NCBI GenBank assembly: GCA_016786495.1
Contig: JAEUUJ010000050.1
Location: 62,001-126,000 of the forward strand
Length of the DNA stretch: 64,000 nt
Origin: Cyclobacteriaceae bacterium
Lineage (GTDB): Bacteria > Bacteroidota > Bacteroidia > Cytophagales > Cyclobacteriaceae
Direction of reading: 5' to 3'
Part shown: positions 43,241-51,987 of the stretch, piece by piece
Layout of the letters: the number at the start of each line of letters is the position of its first letter
Position numbering within the stretch: position 1 is the first letter of the stretch
Translations under genes and position numbers: made by a program
Notes under the pieces: model-generated
Told to the model about the DNA's origin: nothing
What the model saw: only the letters and a program-made list of their open reading frames with translations
Database searches by the model: none

Positions 43241-43248
43241 TACTTTTG
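43241..43248 (+). promoter_or_regulatory. Candidate -7 element directly before the DoxX-like start
   Basis: TACTTTTG is an exact TAnnTTTG match whose last base is 5 nt before the ATG at 43253. With normal spacing, transcription would start at or next to the ATG, giving a leaderless or near-leaderless message. No TTTG is found at the usual distance upstream, so it is tentative. Confidence 0.35.
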
Positions 43249-43252
43249 TTTC

Positions 43253-43663
43253 ATGGATAAAGTTAAACCGATTGTCTACTGGGCCGCACGGATTGCAGCG
43301 GCAGTAATCATGCTTCAGACATTGTATTTTAAATTCTCAGGTGCCGAGGAATCTATTTACATCTTCTCAACAGTCGGGATGGAGCCGTGGGGTAGACTTG
43401 GCACAGGCGTGCTTGAACTTGTTGCTTCGGTGTTGATTCTGATCAATGCGACTGCATGGCTCGGTGCCCTGCTCGGACTGGGTTTAATGGCCGGAGCCCT
43501 CTTTTTTCATCTCACCATTTTAGGGATTGACGTAAAAGGCGATGGAGGCTACTTGTTTTTGCTGGCGTTGCTCGTTGCTGTTTTCTGTTCGATCGTGCTG
43601 GCGTTTAACCGGCAACGAATCACGACTGTTGTCACAACGTTGATCGGAAAAAAGAAAGCTTAG
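43253..43663 (+). CDS. DoxX-like four-helix membrane protein
   Basis: A 136-residue inner-membrane protein with four hydrophobic segments (about 6-22, 48-66, 70-88, 98-117). The pattern, with a first helix carrying YWAARIAAAVIMLQTLYFKFSG, the GTGVLELVASVLILI helix and the short cytoplasmic tail, matches the DoxX/DoxD-like family of small redox-linked membrane proteins. The function is not known. Its stop overlaps that of the following convergent gene (TTAG). Confidence 0.75.
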   Translation: MDKVKPIVYWAARIAAAVIMLQTLYFKFSGAEESIYIFSTVGMEPWGRLGTGVLELVASVLILINATAWLGALLGLGLMAGALFFHLTILGIDVKGDGGYLFLLALLVAVFCSIVLAFNRQRITTVVTTLIGKKKA

Positions 43664-44448
43664 TTGCTGCTGACGTTTGTCAGTGCCGTGTTGAGTATTT
43701 CCTGAACCGAAGCCTGATCTTTCAGCGCGTCTTTTATCCCGCTGATCAGAAACGATGGAACGTTTTCGTTTTTGCTGATCTTGTTACGAACTTCCTGAAT
43801 CATATCTAGCGTGTCCTTTTTCTTGTCGAACTCCGATAAGTTCTTTACTGCTGTTTCAAGGTTTGACCATGCAACCTGCGCAGGTGACTTTTCTATTTTC
43901 GGGAATGTTTTAAAATGCACGCAGGCATTGTATTCGTCTATGAGTTCTTTTAGGTTCGAACGGCTTAAGTCACCCGCTTCAATCTTCTTAACCACATCCG
44001 GACAATCCGCCAGGTATTGACCTACCCGTTTTTTGAATCCCAGGTTAGGAACGTCCAGCAGCGTACCATCCCGTTTAACAAAATAACGACCGTCCCAGGT
44101 TGTTTGACTTTCAAGCTGATAGGCGTACAGCGACAGGTATCCTGCTTGGATCACTTTCATGAAGCTATACCCATCCTGAAATTTGATCGTATGATAAACC
44201 TCATCATTCATTTTGAACGCGATGGCATCCAACACCTGAAAGGTTCGTTTTTTTCCTTCGTGTGGAATAAGCTGGATGTATTTCGAGTTGGCGCCGGCAT
44301 ACCGCACACCTGTTCCATTGAAATACTTAACCTTCCCCTGCAGGGTATCGCCTTTTATCGTAACCACATAATCCTGCGCGGAGGCCACCATGTACCCGGC
44401 TACGAAAAGTAGGATCATGAAAATCTGCAGCATCGAATTTTTTCTCAT
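43660..44448 (-). CDS. Exported protein of unknown function
   Basis: 262 residues from ATG 44448, which opens a signal peptide ending AGYMVASAQ; an open frame continues 19 codons upstream without a signal. The N-terminal half (about 25-150) is beta-rich and starts DYVVTIKGDTLQGKVKYFN, a pattern common in exported Bacteroidota proteins of unknown role. The C-terminal half is helical and charged with a single Cys in NACVHFK. I do not recognise a domain. No neighbour suggests a function. Confidence 0.65.
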   Translation of the reverse strand: MRKNSMLQIFMILLFVAGYMVASAQDYVVTIKGDTLQGKVKYFNGTGVRYAGANSKYIQLIPHEGKKRTFQVLDAIAFKMNDEVYHTIKFQDGYSFMKVIQAGYLSLYAYQLESQTTWDGRYFVKRDGTLLDVPNLGFKKRVGQYLADCPDVVKKIEAGDLSRSNLKELIDEYNACVHFKTFPKIEKSPAQVAWSNLETAVKNLSEFDKKKDTLDMIQEVRNKISKNENVPSFLISGIKDALKDQASVQEILNTALTNVSSN

Positions 44449-44517
44449 AAAAAGCAGTATGTTTTGGGGACCGAAATTTAAATAACTCCGGACATAACGC
44501 CACAAGCCGCTCGTGTA

Positions 44518-44679
44518 TTATGTTTTATTGTTTTTCAGACGGCCGGCATCCTTTAGTGCCTTGGAGATAATCCATTCCAGTTGGCCGTTTGTGCTTCGGA
44601 ATTCATCGGCCGCCCACTTCTCGACCGCTTTTAACAAGTCGGCATCAAGACGAAGGGCAAATGGTTTCTTTTCCGCCAT
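44518..44679 (-). CDS. Arc-type ribbon-helix-helix DNA-binding protein
   Basis: A 53-residue protein. It starts MAEKKPFALRLDADLLKAV and continues with EKWAADEFRSTNGQLEWIISKAL, then a short basic tail. This is the ribbon-helix-helix pattern of Arc-like repressors: a beta strand with alternating exposed residues (PFALRL), helix A, and helix B starting at the RSTNGQ turn. It lies 2 nt after the stop of the preceding gene in the SPFH operon. Proteins of this kind are often found beside SPFH genes in Bacteroidota. It could autoregulate the operon; that is inference. Confidence 0.85.
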   Translation of the reverse strand: MAEKKPFALRLDADLLKAVEKWAADEFRSTNGQLEWIISKALKDAGRLKNNKT

Positions 44680-44681
44680 TT

Positions 44682-45221
44682 TTAAACGTTTTCGCTGTTC
44701 GACATAAGTCTGCGCATGGCGCGTTCCAATTCTTCTTTGTTTCCGGTACTCATCATGATGGTTTTACCGTCTGTGAGTGTTAAGGTGAGGATGTGATCCG
44801 GTTTGATCACCATGCGCACCGTCTTCCGCAACACATCATTCCGATAGCCAAGTCCGCGGCCATTCCACAGTGAGTATTTTTCGATCGTGTAATTCACAAT
44901 ATCATGCCGGGTTAGTGTTTTCCCATTCGCAAAATATTTGAAAAACCGGTACCGGAATTCGTCTGTGGTGATTTCGATCGACACGCACAGCGATGAGATA
45001 ACCCATATGGTTAGGCCTTCTATCACAATCACGCCAACCGTGAAGCCCGTGAGCAGTGTGTTGCTCATGGGCTTGTTGCCCCAGGGTTCACCCAGCACGA
45101 TCTGCTGATAAAATCCATACATCATGAGCAGCGAAGTTCCCATGGCAACCGGTAGCACGATCCACCAGATCCATACCGTTTGCCGGAAACTTTGCTGTTC
45201 GGAAAAAATAACGCGGCTCAT
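44682..45221 (-). CDS. Two-helix membrane protein with PH-like C-terminal domain
   Basis: 179 residues from ATG 45221. Two hydrophobic segments (about 18-38 and 55-80) are followed by a cytoplasmic beta-rich domain (about 85-160: EITTDEFRYRFF, HDIVNYTIEKYS, HILTLTLTDGKTIMMSTGN) of the PH-like shape seen in bacterial membrane proteins. The tail EELERAMRRLMSNSENV is helical. The frame is open 18 codons further upstream, inside the SPFH gene; the chosen ATG overlaps its stop codon (TAATG). The function is unknown. Its partners are the SPFH protein and an Arc-type regulator. Confidence 0.72.
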   Translation of the reverse strand: MSRVIFSEQQSFRQTVWIWWIVLPVAMGTSLLMMYGFYQQIVLGEPWGNKPMSNTLLTGFTVGVIVIEGLTIWVISSLCVSIEITTDEFRYRFFKYFANGKTLTRHDIVNYTIEKYSLWNGRGLGYRNDVLRKTVRMVIKPDHILTLTLTDGKTIMMSTGNKEELERAMRRLMSNSENV

Positions 45222-46072
45222 TAGTGATTCAGGGTTCCGGTGTTCACCACAGGGCTTACATCTTTGTCGGAGCACAGCACAACCATCAGGTTGCTCACCA
45301 TCGCGGCTTTACGTTCTCCATCCAACTCGATGATGTTTTGTTTTGACAAATGGTCGAGCGCCATCTGCACCATGCTCACAGCACCTTCCACAATCTTAAA
45401 GCGGGCTGAAACAACCGCTGCGGCCTGCTGCCTTCTCAACATCGCGCTGGCAATCTCCGGAGCGTAGGCCAGGTATCCAATACGGGCTTCGATCACCTGA
45501 ATACCGGCAATTTCCAGCCTCTTGCGCAGATTTTCTTCGAGGGCCTGGTTTACTTCTTCGTGGCCGGAGCGAAGCGTAACTTCTGAATCTTCTTCAAAAT
45601 TGTCGTATGCATATTCACCCGCCAGTTTACGCACGGCTGAATCACTTTGCACTTTTACGAAGTTCTCATAGTTGTCGACATCAAACGCTGCCTTGAATGT
45701 ATCCTGTACCTGCCAAACCAGAATTACTCCGATTTGAATCGGGTTACCGACTTTGTCGTTCACTTTAATTTTTTCACTGTCGAAGTTTCGTGCGCGAAGC
45801 GAGATAGGCTTCTTCACAAAAAAAGGATTAACCCAATAGAAGCCATTTTTTTTAACCGTTCCCTGGTACGCTCCGAAAAGCACCAATACAACCGAAGAGT
45901 TCGGATTAAGGAAGAAGAAACCCGGCATCAGCACAAAGCCAATCACCAGCGGCCATATAAAAATCGGACTTCGGCCCACAATCAGACCTAATGTGCCTAA
46001 GAGGAGCATTGATAACACAACGGTTAACATCAGATAACCGGACATGGGACTGGAGGTTTTTTCCTGTTTCAT
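45221..46072 (-). CDS. SPFH/band-7 domain membrane protein
   Basis: A 283-residue protein with two N-terminal membrane segments (about 14-34 and 38-55), then an SPFH domain (about 60-210; RNFDSEKIKVNDKVGNPIQIGVILVWQVQD, YENFVKVQSDSAVRKLAGEYAYD, LEENLRKRLEIAGIQVIEARIGYLAYAPEIA spread over it) and a C-terminal coiled region with AMLRRQQAAAVVSARFKIVEGAV. These proteins oligomerise on membranes and organise lipid-raft-like domains. It is the first gene of an operon behind a consensus promoter. Confidence 0.9.
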   Translation of the reverse strand: MKQEKTSSPMSGYLMLTVVLSMLLLGTLGLIVGRSPIFIWPLVIGFVLMPGFFFLNPNSSVVLVLFGAYQGTVKKNGFYWVNPFFVKKPISLRARNFDSEKIKVNDKVGNPIQIGVILVWQVQDTFKAAFDVDNYENFVKVQSDSAVRKLAGEYAYDNFEEDSEVTLRSGHEEVNQALEENLRKRLEIAGIQVIEARIGYLAYAPEIASAMLRRQQAAAVVSARFKIVEGAVSMVQMALDHLSKQNIIELDGERKAAMVSNLMVVLCSDKDVSPVVNTGTLNH

Positions 46073-46096
46073 ACAGTTGATATTAAAATGATATTA

Positions 46097-46127
46097 CAAA
46101 TATATTATTTTGAATAGATAACGCAAA
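46097..46127 (-). promoter_or_regulatory. Consensus Bacteroidota promoter for the SPFH operon
   Basis: On the minus strand the sequence reads TTTG, then exactly 19 nt, then TATATTTG, an exact match to the -33/-7 promoter of the Bacteroidota primary sigma factor. The -7 element ends 24 nt before the SPFH ATG. The region is flanked by AT-rich sequence. Confidence 0.85.
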
Positions 46128-46148
46128 ACCGGCCGGCCGGGTTACAAA

Positions 46149-46179
46149 CTTGGAAATCGCCCTTCGATCCTTATTTTTG
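46149..46179 (+). promoter_or_regulatory. Bacteroidota promoter for the bestrophin gene
   Basis: CTTG, 19 nt, then TATTTTTG, an exact -7 and a near-consensus -33. It lies 18 nt before the ATG at 46198, which supports choosing that start; the longer frame from 46150 would begin inside the promoter. Confidence 0.7.
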
Positions 46180-46197
46180 GGGCCTCTAAATCTGCTT

Positions 46198-47076
46198 ATG
46201 ATTCAATACAACCCCAAAACCTGGCTTTCAATCATTTTCCATTCCTACAGCAGGTTTGTGGTTAAAACCATGATGCCCGCCCTGATCTTCATGGGCATTT
46301 TTACCACGCTTGTTTGCGTGGTTATGCTGGATGTATTTGGATTCAACAAAACACATTTTCAGAATACCACCGCCCTTCACTCACTGCTGGGTATTGTGCT
46401 GGGTTTGTTTTTGGTATTTCGAACCAACTCTGCGTACGATCGCTGGTGGGAGGGAAGGAAACTCTGGGGCAGCATGGTCAACAGCACGCGCAACTATGCG
46501 TTAAAGCTGAGTGCTTATCTGCCGAAAGGCGACCTGGAAACCCGCACATGGTTCTCACAAATGATCCCCAACTTTGTGGTGGCGTCAAAAGAGCACCTTC
46601 GCCAGGGTGTACAGCTTTCGGAACTTGAGGCGGCCGAGCCCGGTTTCCCGGAATCAATGAAAGAAATCGCGCATAAACCAAACCGCATAGCCGGGATGTT
46701 GTACAACAAGGTTAACAGCCTGTACGTTTCCGGGAAGCTCACGGGCGATCAGTTCCGGGTACTCGACAAAGAGATGAAAGATTTCATCGACATCATCGGG
46801 GCTTGTGAGCGAATCAAGAATACCCCCATTCCGTATTCGTACGCGATGTTCATCAAGAAATTTATTTTCATTTACGTCATTACGCTGCCGTTCGGTTTTG
46901 TCACAAGCTTCGAATACATCACAATTCCCACCACGTTGCTGATTACGTTTGTGTTGCTGAGTGTTGAGCTCATTGCCGAAGAAATTGAAGATCCGTTTGG
47001 TCGCGATATCAATGACCTTCCTACCGACCACCTGGCGAGCCGGATCAAGGAGAACATTCGGGAGATTTTGTTGTAG
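46198..47076 (+). CDS. Bestrophin family anion channel
   Basis: 292 residues from ATG 46198. The N-terminus MIQYNPKTWLSIIFHSYS, helices about 24-45 and 66-80, and RTNSAYDRWWEGRKLWGSMVN near residue 85 are diagnostic of the bestrophin/UPF0187 family; a second pair of helices (about 220-260) is followed by EEIEDPFGRDINDLPTDHLA, the conserved C-terminal stretch. Bacterial bestrophins form pentameric ion channels in the inner membrane. Monocistronic, with its own promoter. Confidence 0.93.
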   Translation: MIQYNPKTWLSIIFHSYSRFVVKTMMPALIFMGIFTTLVCVVMLDVFGFNKTHFQNTTALHSLLGIVLGLFLVFRTNSAYDRWWEGRKLWGSMVNSTRNYALKLSAYLPKGDLETRTWFSQMIPNFVVASKEHLRQGVQLSELEAAEPGFPESMKEIAHKPNRIAGMLYNKVNSLYVSGKLTGDQFRVLDKEMKDFIDIIGACERIKNTPIPYSYAMFIKKFIFIYVITLPFGFVTSFEYITIPTTLLITFVLLSVELIAEEIEDPFGRDINDLPTDHLASRIKENIREILL

Positions 47077-47081
47077 TACGT

Positions 47082-47207
47082 TCAGCCGATAATGGCTGAA
47101 ACAATAAAATAGACGATGATGGCCAGGATCAATACCCCGTACATGATCAGGTCAACCCGAACATAAGGTTTATACTCCTGGTATAATTCGCGCAGCTTTC
47201 TGAACAT
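47082..47207 (-). CDS. Small single-helix membrane protein
   Basis: A 41-residue frame with a basic, Tyr-rich N-terminus (MFRKLRELYQEYKPYVRVD), one helix (about 21-38) and no further tail. The composition is that of a real small membrane protein: positive and amphipathic before the helix. It starts at ATG 47207 and reads toward the bestrophin gene. There is no recognised domain and no adjacent operon partner. It is too short to be certain. Confidence 0.5.
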   Translation of the reverse strand: MFRKLRELYQEYKPYVRVDLIMYGVLILAIIVYFIVSAIIG

Positions 47208-47274
47208 TGGCGGTAATCCTGCACAATATTACATTCAAAAATTTAGGTCAGCTATTGTTTTACCGGAAACAGAA

Positions 47275-50241
47275 TTGAATATTTCATCTTTACTTCCTTT
47301 GAAATATACTTTTTCGATACTGATATTCTGCCTGGTGGTGGGTTTGCGGGCTTACGGGCAGGAGGTTCTGGAGAATAATCCGCCTTCCGTAAGGTTTTAT
47401 AAAATCAATACCCCCCATTTTAAGGTACTGTATCCGAAGAATTTTGAACAAGAGGCCCAGCGCGTAGCCGCTACCCTGGAGCACGCGTATCAGCCCGAGT
47501 CGCGAACCATGCAAACGCAGCCTCGCAAAATCTCGGTTGTTCTTCAAAATCAGTCTTCTATCTCCAACGGCTTCGTTACGCTCACCCCGAGGCGGTCAGA
47601 ATTTTATACGATGCCTGCGCAGGATTATAACTTTCTCGGAACAAATGATTGGCTTGATCAACTTGTTTCGCACGAGTTCAGGCACGTTGTACAATACCAG
47701 CGCGCGAACACCGGTTTCAACCGGCTGTTGTATTACGCATTTGGTCCGGCAACATTGGCCGCGATGGCAACCACGTCGGTACCGCAATGGGTTTGGGAGG
47801 GCGATGCCGTAGCCACGGAAACAGCGTTCACGCACAGCGGCAGGGGCCGCATTCCGAATTTCGGTTTGCTGATGCGAACCAACCTGCTGGAGGGAAGAGT
47901 TTTCAACTACAACAAACAATACCTGCGTTCATACAAACACAACATTCCCGACCATTACGTGCTCGGTTACCATATGGTAGGCTATCTGCGCAAGCGTACG
48001 GGCGATCCGGATGTTTGGGGAAAGGTGATGAAGCGCACGGCAAATGCATCGTTTCTTCCTTTCCGGTTCTCCGGATCGGTTAAAAAAATTGCAGGGCTAA
48101 CCTTGCCGGAACTCTATCGTGCAACGGCAGAAGATTTAAACAAAATGTATGATGAGCAACTCCGGAATGTTCAGCTCACTGCGTTTGACATCGTGTCGAA
48201 GCGAAAATCAACTGCCTATACCAGCTACATGTATCCGCAGGCGCTGTCGGACGGAAGCGTCATCGCCATGAAAAATGGAATCGGAGATTTTACGCAGTTT
48301 GTCGTACTCCGGAACGGAAAAGAAGAGGCGTCATTTATTCCGGGCGTCATAAACGATGCCGGGATGCTGTCGGCAGCCGGCAGCAAAGTTGTTTGGAGCG
48401 AATTCGGGTTTGACCCGCGCTGGCGCGTAAAGAATTACTCGCTGATTAAATCGTATGACATCAATACCAAACAGTACAAGATACTGACGCACAATACCCG
48501 ATACTCCGGTGCCGCGCTCGCGCCCGATGGATCAAAGATTGTAACGATTGAGACTACCGCCGACTACAAAATTTCTGTTGTCGTGATCGACAGTGAGCAA
48601 GGCAACGTGCTCAAAAAGTTTGAAAACCCGCGCAACGATTTTTATTCGATGGCCCGCTGGTCACAGGACGGTAAGAAAATTGTGGTGCTGAAAACGCACA
48701 ATAACATGCGAAGCGTTGTTGCGATTGATTACGAAACCAGACAAGAGACAACCATCATCACCGGGTCGGAAGAAAACATCGGTCACCCCGTTCTTGCCGG
48801 GAAATACCTGCTCTTTAATTCACCCGTGTCGGGCATCGATAACATCTATGCATATGACATCGAAAGCGATGTACGGTTCGAAGTCACTTCGGCAAAATAC
48901 GGAGCGTATAACCCTGCTGTATCACCCGATGGTAAAACGATCTATTACGACAATCAATCGCGCGATGGGTTGGATGTTGTTTCTGTTCCGTTTGAACCTT
49001 CCGCGTGGAAGCAGGTTGCGGCATATAATCTTCCGAAAGAATACTACAGTTACCTGAGTGAGCAGGAGGGAAGACCAGGATTGTTCGATAGCATTCCGGA
49101 AAAAACGTTTTCATCCAGCCGGTATTCAAAGATTTCAGGAATCCTGAATCCATACAGTTGGGGAGCATATTTCAATTCGTCCTTCACGCGGGCCGATATT
49201 GGCATTTCATCACAAGATGTACTCAGCACAACGGCAATCAAGGCCGGCTACTTGTTTGATATCAACGAGCGCACAGGTGCATGGCATGTTGGCGCAAGTT
49301 ATCAGGGCTTGTATCCGATAATCGATGTTGATTTTAAGTATGCTAACCGTTCGGCCCATGAAGGGTTGATAACTTACCGTACGGAAACCGACACGCTCAC
49401 GGAAAAACTTGATCTGACCTGGAAGGAGGCAACCGTTGAAGCGGGGCTGCGTGTGCCCTTGATCGGAACCCGTTCGCGGTATTATACAGCACTTACGGTT
49501 GGTAATTATTTCGGATACACCCGTGTTTCCGAATTTGAGAACAGTATTGACGGAGGTGGCAGGCTCTTTCCTTCATCGCTTCCGCAGTTCTTTCTTCGAG
49601 ATTATCTCGACAACGGAACATTGTTGTACAACAGGTTTTCGTTTTCCGCATCACGTCTTTTAAAACAGAGTAGACGCGACATTAACAGCCGGTGGGGTCA
49701 GCTTATTGTGCTGGACTGGTATAGCACGCCGTATGGCGGAGACTTTTCTGCAGATCAATTCTCTGCTTACGGTCAGATGTTTTTTCCAGGGCTGTTCAAA
49801 CATCATTCACTTTGGGGTTACGGAGGATTTCAAAAAACTGAGCTGGCGGCTGTGAGTGTTTCCACTGGCGAAGGCCTTAATAACTATGTGTTCAACAACC
49901 GTGTTCCGTTGCCACGTGGTCATAGCGTGAGCTTATTCCGGAATTTTTATACAGCTTCAGTGAACTATACTTTACCGCTCTGGTATCCTGATGCCGCCAT
50001 TGGGGCTGTGTTAAACATTCAGCGCTTTCGCGGAAACGTTTTTTACGACTACGGATTTGGTAGAGGAACTTCATTCAAGTCCAACCTTACACAAAGCTAT
50101 GCTTCCGTGGGCGGAGAGGTGAGAATGGATTTCAATGTGATGCGTTTTCTGCCGCAGCTAAACGTTGGTTTACGCTATGCTTACGGGCTTAAACCGGCTG
50201 TTACCAAGTTCGAAATCCTGATCGGACTGGTGAATTTTTAA
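47275..50241 (+). CDS. Outer-membrane protein with gluzincin protease domain, beta-propeller and barrel
   Basis: 988 residues. After a signal peptide (ending AYGQ) comes a zinc-protease domain (about 35-300) with HEFRH at 133-137 (HExxH) and the third ligand Glu175 in VWEGDAVATE, the gluzincin arrangement. A beta-propeller of WD/TolB type follows (about 320-620; PDGSKIVTIE, SQDGKKIVVLK, SPDGKTIYYDN), then a C-terminal outer-membrane barrel (about 640-988) with strands such as AGYLFDINERTGAWHVGASY and a final FEILIGLVNF ending in Phe. No ATG fits: the frame starts with TTG 47275 (or TTG 47299, which gives a shorter signal). Probably a surface protease; substrate unknown. Confidence 0.85.
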   Translation: MNISSLLPLKYTFSILIFCLVVGLRAYGQEVLENNPPSVRFYKINTPHFKVLYPKNFEQEAQRVAATLEHAYQPESRTMQTQPRKISVVLQNQSSISNGFVTLTPRRSEFYTMPAQDYNFLGTNDWLDQLVSHEFRHVVQYQRANTGFNRLLYYAFGPATLAAMATTSVPQWVWEGDAVATETAFTHSGRGRIPNFGLLMRTNLLEGRVFNYNKQYLRSYKHNIPDHYVLGYHMVGYLRKRTGDPDVWGKVMKRTANASFLPFRFSGSVKKIAGLTLPELYRATAEDLNKMYDEQLRNVQLTAFDIVSKRKSTAYTSYMYPQALSDGSVIAMKNGIGDFTQFVVLRNGKEEASFIPGVINDAGMLSAAGSKVVWSEFGFDPRWRVKNYSLIKSYDINTKQYKILTHNTRYSGAALAPDGSKIVTIETTADYKISVVVIDSEQGNVLKKFENPRNDFYSMARWSQDGKKIVVLKTHNNMRSVVAIDYETRQETTIITGSEENIGHPVLAGKYLLFNSPVSGIDNIYAYDIESDVRFEVTSAKYGAYNPAVSPDGKTIYYDNQSRDGLDVVSVPFEPSAWKQVAAYNLPKEYYSYLSEQEGRPGLFDSIPEKTFSSSRYSKISGILNPYSWGAYFNSSFTRADIGISSQDVLSTTAIKAGYLFDINERTGAWHVGASYQGLYPIIDVDFKYANRSAHEGLITYRTETDTLTEKLDLTWKEATVEAGLRVPLIGTRSRYYTALTVGNYFGYTRVSEFENSIDGGGRLFPSSLPQFFLRDYLDNGTLLYNRFSFSASRLLKQSRRDINSRWGQLIVLDWYSTPYGGDFSADQFSAYGQMFFPGLFKHHSLWGYGGFQKTELAAVSVSTGEGLNNYVFNNRVPLPRGHSVSLFRNFYTASVNYTLPLWYPDAAIGAVLNIQRFRGNVFYDYGFGRGTSFKSNLTQSYASVGGEVRMDFNVMRFLPQLNVGLRYAYGLKPAVTKFEILIGLVNF

Positions 50242-50255
50242 AACTTTTTGAAGCC

Positions 50256-50286
50256 TTGAATTTCGGGCTTTTTAACCCTATTTTTG
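50256..50286 (+). promoter_or_regulatory. Candidate promoter of pdhC
   Basis: TTG, 20 nt, then TATTTTTG (exact TAnnTTTG), with the ATG 32 nt downstream. It lies just after the stop of the preceding barrel gene. Confidence 0.6.
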
Positions 50287-50318
50287 ACCCCTACATTTAC
50301 AAAAACAGCTAAAACAGC

Positions 50319-51950
50319 ATGGCGGAAATAGTCAGAATGCCCAAGATGAGCGATACGATGACGGAAGGTGTGATCGCAAAATGGCATAAGAAGGTGGGTG
50401 ATACCGTGAAGGCAGGCGAACTGATGGCGGAGATTGAAACTGACAAAGCTACCATGGACTACGAATCCTTCAACGAAGGTGTTGTTCTTCATCTCGGTGC
50501 AACCGAGGGTCAGGCTGTAAAAGTTAATGATGTATTGGCCGTTGTCGGAAAGAAAGGCGAAGATTTCAAAGCGCTGCTCGACGGAGCCGGATCTGCGACT
50601 GCATCAACGGAAGCTAAGAAGGAAGAACCGAAGAAGGAATCAAACGGAGCGGCCAAGGCGCAGGAGTCAATCGACACCTCGGGCATAAAAGCTAAAATCG
50701 TTCAGATGCCGAAGATGAGCGACACCATGACCGAAGGTGTTATCGCTGCGTGGCACAAGAAAATTGGCGATACGGTTAAATCAGGCGACCTCATGGCGGA
50801 GATCGAAACCGATAAGGCTACGATGGAGTATGAATCGTACGATAACGGTACACTGCTTTACATCGGTGCTGAAAAAGGCCAGTCGGTTGCGGTTAACGGA
50901 GTACTTGCCATCGTAGGTGATAAAGATGCCGACTGGAAAACGTTGCTGAAAGCAGCGCAGTCGGGTGGATCTGCTACCGCTGCTGCACCAGCCGCGGAAC
51001 AAAAAGCCGAGCAGAAAACTGAATCAGCAGCTCCAGCAAAAGAAGAGGAAGCCGATCACTCCGCGAATGGAAGAGTGAAAGCGTCACCGCTGGCTAAGAA
51101 AATTGCCCGCGATAAAGGATACGATATCTCCAAGATCACCGGAACAGGCGATAACGGCCGCGTGACCAAAAATGATGTGGAAAATTATAAACCATCCGCG
51201 GAAGCGAAACCTGCATCGAAAGACGGTAAAGGCGCAGCACCCGTTGTTCTTCCACAGGTCGTAGGTAAAGAGAGCTTCGAAGAAGTAGCCGTATCGCAAA
51301 TGCGCAAGGTTATTGCGAAGCGCCTTTCTGAAAGTATGTTCACCGCTCCGCACTTCTATGTGACCATGGAAATCAACATGGACAAGGCTGTGGAAGCGCG
51401 CAAGAGCATCAATGAAATCTCACCGGTTAAAGTATCGTTTAACGACATCGTGCTGAAAGCAGTGGCTGCTGCACTTCGTCAGCATCCGGATATCAACTCA
51501 AGCTGGCAGGGCGACAAGATTCGGAAGAATCACCACATTCACATCGGTGTTGCCGTAGCCGTGAAAGATGGTTTGCTGGTTCCGGTTGTTCGTTTTGCAG
51601 ATAACAAATCACTGTCGCACATTTCGGCAGAGGTGAAAGACCTGGCACAAAAAGCACAGGATAAAAAGCTTCAGCCAGCCGATTGGGAAGGAAGCACGTT
51701 TACCATTTCAAACCTGGGAATGTTTGGCGTGGAAGAATTCACCGCTATCATCAATACTCCGGATGCCTGTATCCTCGCAGTAGGCGGCATCAAGGAAACT
51801 GCGATTGTGAAGAATGGTCAGCTGGCCGTTGGTAATGTCATGAAAGTTACGTTATCGTGCGACCACCGCGTAGTGGATGGCGCCACAGGTGCAGCCTTTC
51901 TCAAAACGCTGAAAGGCTTACTGGAAGATCCTGTAAGAATTTTGATTTAA
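50319..51950 (+). CDS. pdhC: Dihydrolipoamide acetyltransferase (E2) of pyruvate dehydrogenase with two lipoyl domains
   Basis: 543 residues. Two lipoyl domains, residues about 2-78 and 126-202, are almost identical and both carry the lipoylated Lys in ETDKAT. A linker rich in Ala, Lys and Glu leads to the E3-binding domain (about 248-285; [17 protein letters not shown]) and then the catalytic core (about 310-543) with [12 protein letters not shown] holding the active His and Asp. It transfers acetyl from lipoyl to CoA. The duplicated lipoyl domain looks like a local duplication. It is not beside pdhA or pdhB here. Ends in a terminator. Confidence 0.95.
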   Translation: MAEIVRMPKMSDTMTEGVIAKWHKKVGDTVKAGELMAEIETDKATMDYESFNEGVVLHLGATEGQAVKVNDVLAVVGKKGEDFKALLDGAGSATASTEAKKEEPKKESNGAAKAQESIDTSGIKAKIVQMPKMSDTMTEGVIAAWHKKIGDTVKSGDLMAEIETDKATMEYESYDNGTLLYIGAEKGQSVAVNGVLAIVGDKDADWKTLLKAAQSGGSATAAAPAAEQKAEQKTESAAPAKEEEADHSANGRVKASPLAKKIARDKGYDISKITGTGDNGRVTKNDVENYKPSAEAKPASKDGKGAAPVVLPQVVGKESFEEVAVSQMRKVIAKRLSESMFTAPHFYVTMEINMDKAVEARKSINEISPVKVSFNDIVLKAVAAALRQHPDINSSWQGDKIRKNHHIHIGVAVAVKDGLLVPVVRFADNKSLSHISAEVKDLAQKAQDKKLQPADWEGSTFTISNLGMFGVEEFTAIINTPDACILAVGGIKETAIVKNGQLAVGNVMKVTLSCDHRVVDGATGAAFLKTLKGLLEDPVRILI

Positions 51951-51960
51951 CGAATTTAAT

Positions 51961-51987
51961 GCCGGACAAGCTCCGGCTTCTTTTTTT
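51961..51987 (+). terminator. Terminator after pdhC, abutting hslV
   Basis: GCCGGA pairs with TCCGGC across a five-base loop, then TTC and seven T. The T run ends at 51987 and the hslV ATG is at 51988, so the hairpin occupies the whole leader of hslV. Confidence 0.88.
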
